From Candidatus Iainarchaeum sp. (GTDB lineage Archaea; Iainarchaeota; Iainarchaeia; Iainarchaeales; GCA-2688035): 5,138 bases of DNA. Below the pieces are notes generated by a model. It worked only from the letters and a program-made list of their open reading frames with translations. It was not told the DNA's origin and made no database searches. How positions within the stretch are numbered: position 1 is the first letter of the stretch; each line of letters begins with the position of its first letter. Location: assembly GCA_026396975.1 (NCBI GenBank), contig JAPLVT010000028.1, positions 1 to 5,138 on the forward strand. Reading direction: 5' to 3'. The position numbers were made by a program, and so were the translations under genes. This document shows positions 4,247-5,138 of this stretch, piece after piece.

Positions 4247-5134
4247 TTAACCATCTTGTTCCTTGTTTAGCGTTGCGGCTATTGCTGACGCCGCGCGTTG
4301 GCTTATTCCCTCTTTCATTAAAATCAAACTTGGCGAAAATTTGTCCTTGACTTTATACGCTTCTGCGTTTGCCTTTATCTTTTCGCTTGTTGTTTTCAAA
4401 AAATCCGCTTTGTTGACCGGTTGGCGAGCGTTGTCAATTGCAACGAGTTGGCCATACCATTCGTGAATATTGTCCTTGATGAAAGCCGATTTCTTAACCT
4501 CATAATCTTTTATCAGCGCTTCGCTTGGCTTGTCAACAAGAATCCGGTCTATGATAATGCTTTCGCCTGTTTTCTTGTCAACCAATCGCGGTTTTGGCAA
4601 GTATGTCTTTCCGATTAACGGCGCTGGAACTGACCAATAAAAAGCGGCCTTGCTGCATTTCTTTTTGAAATTAACGCCTTTGAAAACAGCAATGCCGGAA
4701 ACGCCTATTTGCCGCAGGCGCTTGTCAACCTGCCCGAAGAAAGGCGCAATAAAAATAACAATAAGTTGTCGAGCGCGAAAAATTGTTTGAACATAAGAAA
4801 TTATTTTGTTTTCCCTTGACATAAAACTGCGCGAGTCAGCGTTTTCCTCGCTTCCGGCAATCTCGTCAAGAATAACAACCGAACCTTTGCCGAGTTTTCC
4901 TTTTGAATCGCCCTCGTCAAGCAACCGCAACAAATCTTTTATTGAAAAGCAAACGCGCTCGACCGAAAAGTTTGGGTCAAGTTCCTCGGCGAAACGCAGA
5001 GCGCCAATGCTTTTTCCCGTTCCAACGTCGCCTAAAAAAAGCAATGTCGCGTTTTTCTTTTTCTTATGAGTGTCAACCCACAGTTTTTTATAAATAAAGT
5101 TTCGGGCGACGGTCGGCGGCATTGCTTCGGTCAT
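4247..5134 (-). CDS. P-loop ATPase, probably from a mobile element
   Basis: The frame codes for 295 residues from ATG 5134. It has a Walker A motif, GDVGTGKS (35-42), a Walker B motif, VVILDE (86-91), and a strand that may act as sensor 1, RQLIVIFIAP (122-131), followed by DKRLRQIG with candidate arginine-finger residues. The C-terminal third is lysine-rich, and its end (KEGISQRAASAIAATL) could form a small helical DNA-binding unit. It resembles Zot/FtsK-HerA-like or AAA-like ATPases of archaeal viruses and plasmids that move or package DNA, but the exact family is uncertain. Arginine codons are unlike those of the Lrp gene: about one AGG in 14, with three CGA, against about ten AGR in 24 and no CGA. 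The open frame may extend past the window edge, so the start is uncertain. The start of a downstream micropeptide directly follows its stop. Confidence 0.8.
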   Translation of the reverse strand: MTEAMPPTVARNFIYKKLWVDTHKKKKNATLLFLGDVGTGKSIGALRFAEELDPNFSVERVCFSIKDLLRLLDEGDSKGKLGKGSVVILDEIAGSEENADSRSFMSRENKIISYVQTIFRARQLIVIFIAPFFGQVDKRLRQIGVSGIAVFKGVNFKKKCSKAAFYWSVPAPLIGKTYLPKPRLVDKKTGESIIIDRILVDKPSEALIKDYEVKKSAFIKDNIHEWYGQLVAIDNARQPVNKADFLKTTSEKIKANAEAYKVKDKFSPSLILMKEGISQRAASAIAATLNKEQDG

Positions 5135-5138
5135 TCGT

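Overview
The window looks archaeal, and I infer a small-genome DPANN-type lineage, though nothing visible fixes the taxon. The evidence is TATA boxes about 25-27 nt upstream of leaderless ATG starts, AGGTG Shine-Dalgarno (SD) sites inside operons, a two-unit Lrp/AsnC regulator, and a B12-binding-type radical SAM enzyme of a kind common in archaea. There are no rRNA genes, complete tRNA genes or CRISPR arrays.

Left part (1-3026): two divergent transcription units share an AT-rich promoter region (1959-2066). Leftward lies an apparent operon. It starts with five very short ORFs (21-31 codons) in a tight series, four of them behind AGGTG ribosome binding sites, and is followed by a long gene for a B12-binding-type radical SAM protein that runs out of the window at position 1. 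That enzyme starts with GTG, and its frame is open and clean for 470 codons. Several of the short peptides are related to each other: peptides 1 and 2 align along most of their length and both end in a Gly-Gly/Cys tail, and peptides 3 and 5 share an SxW..G..R pattern. They therefore look like a duplicated microgene family and not random intergenic ORFs. Rightward lies the Lrp/AsnC-like regulator, which has two HTH units. It probably regulates itself and perhaps the microgene/radical SAM operon, since three copies of AACAATT sit in the shared promoter region.

Middle part (3027-4165): a short convergent gap with a hairpin is followed by a leftward six-helix membrane protein with a leaderless start at 3681 and a strong TATA box. 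Beyond it lies a gene-poor stretch of about 450 bases (3711-4165), unusually rich in inverted repeats: three consecutive hairpins at 3820-3893, one at 3922-3950, and paired arms at 4076-4083/4126-4133. It also has a possible promoter and T-tract that could bound a small RNA, and a 15-base stretch resembling a tRNA 3' end.

Right part (4166-5138): a leftward P-loop ATPase is followed directly by a 26-residue single-helix membrane peptide. The ATPase's arginine codon use (mostly CGN, including CGA, and almost no AGG) differs from that of the Lrp gene (many AGG). I infer that this pair belongs to an integrated or otherwise mobile element, with the hairpin-rich stretch near its edge.

The most interesting part is 1411-1958. 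The working idea is a family of short precursor-like peptides encoded directly upstream of a radical SAM enzyme, under a local regulator. The peptide family is supported by the sequence. Its link to the enzyme rests only on gene order.
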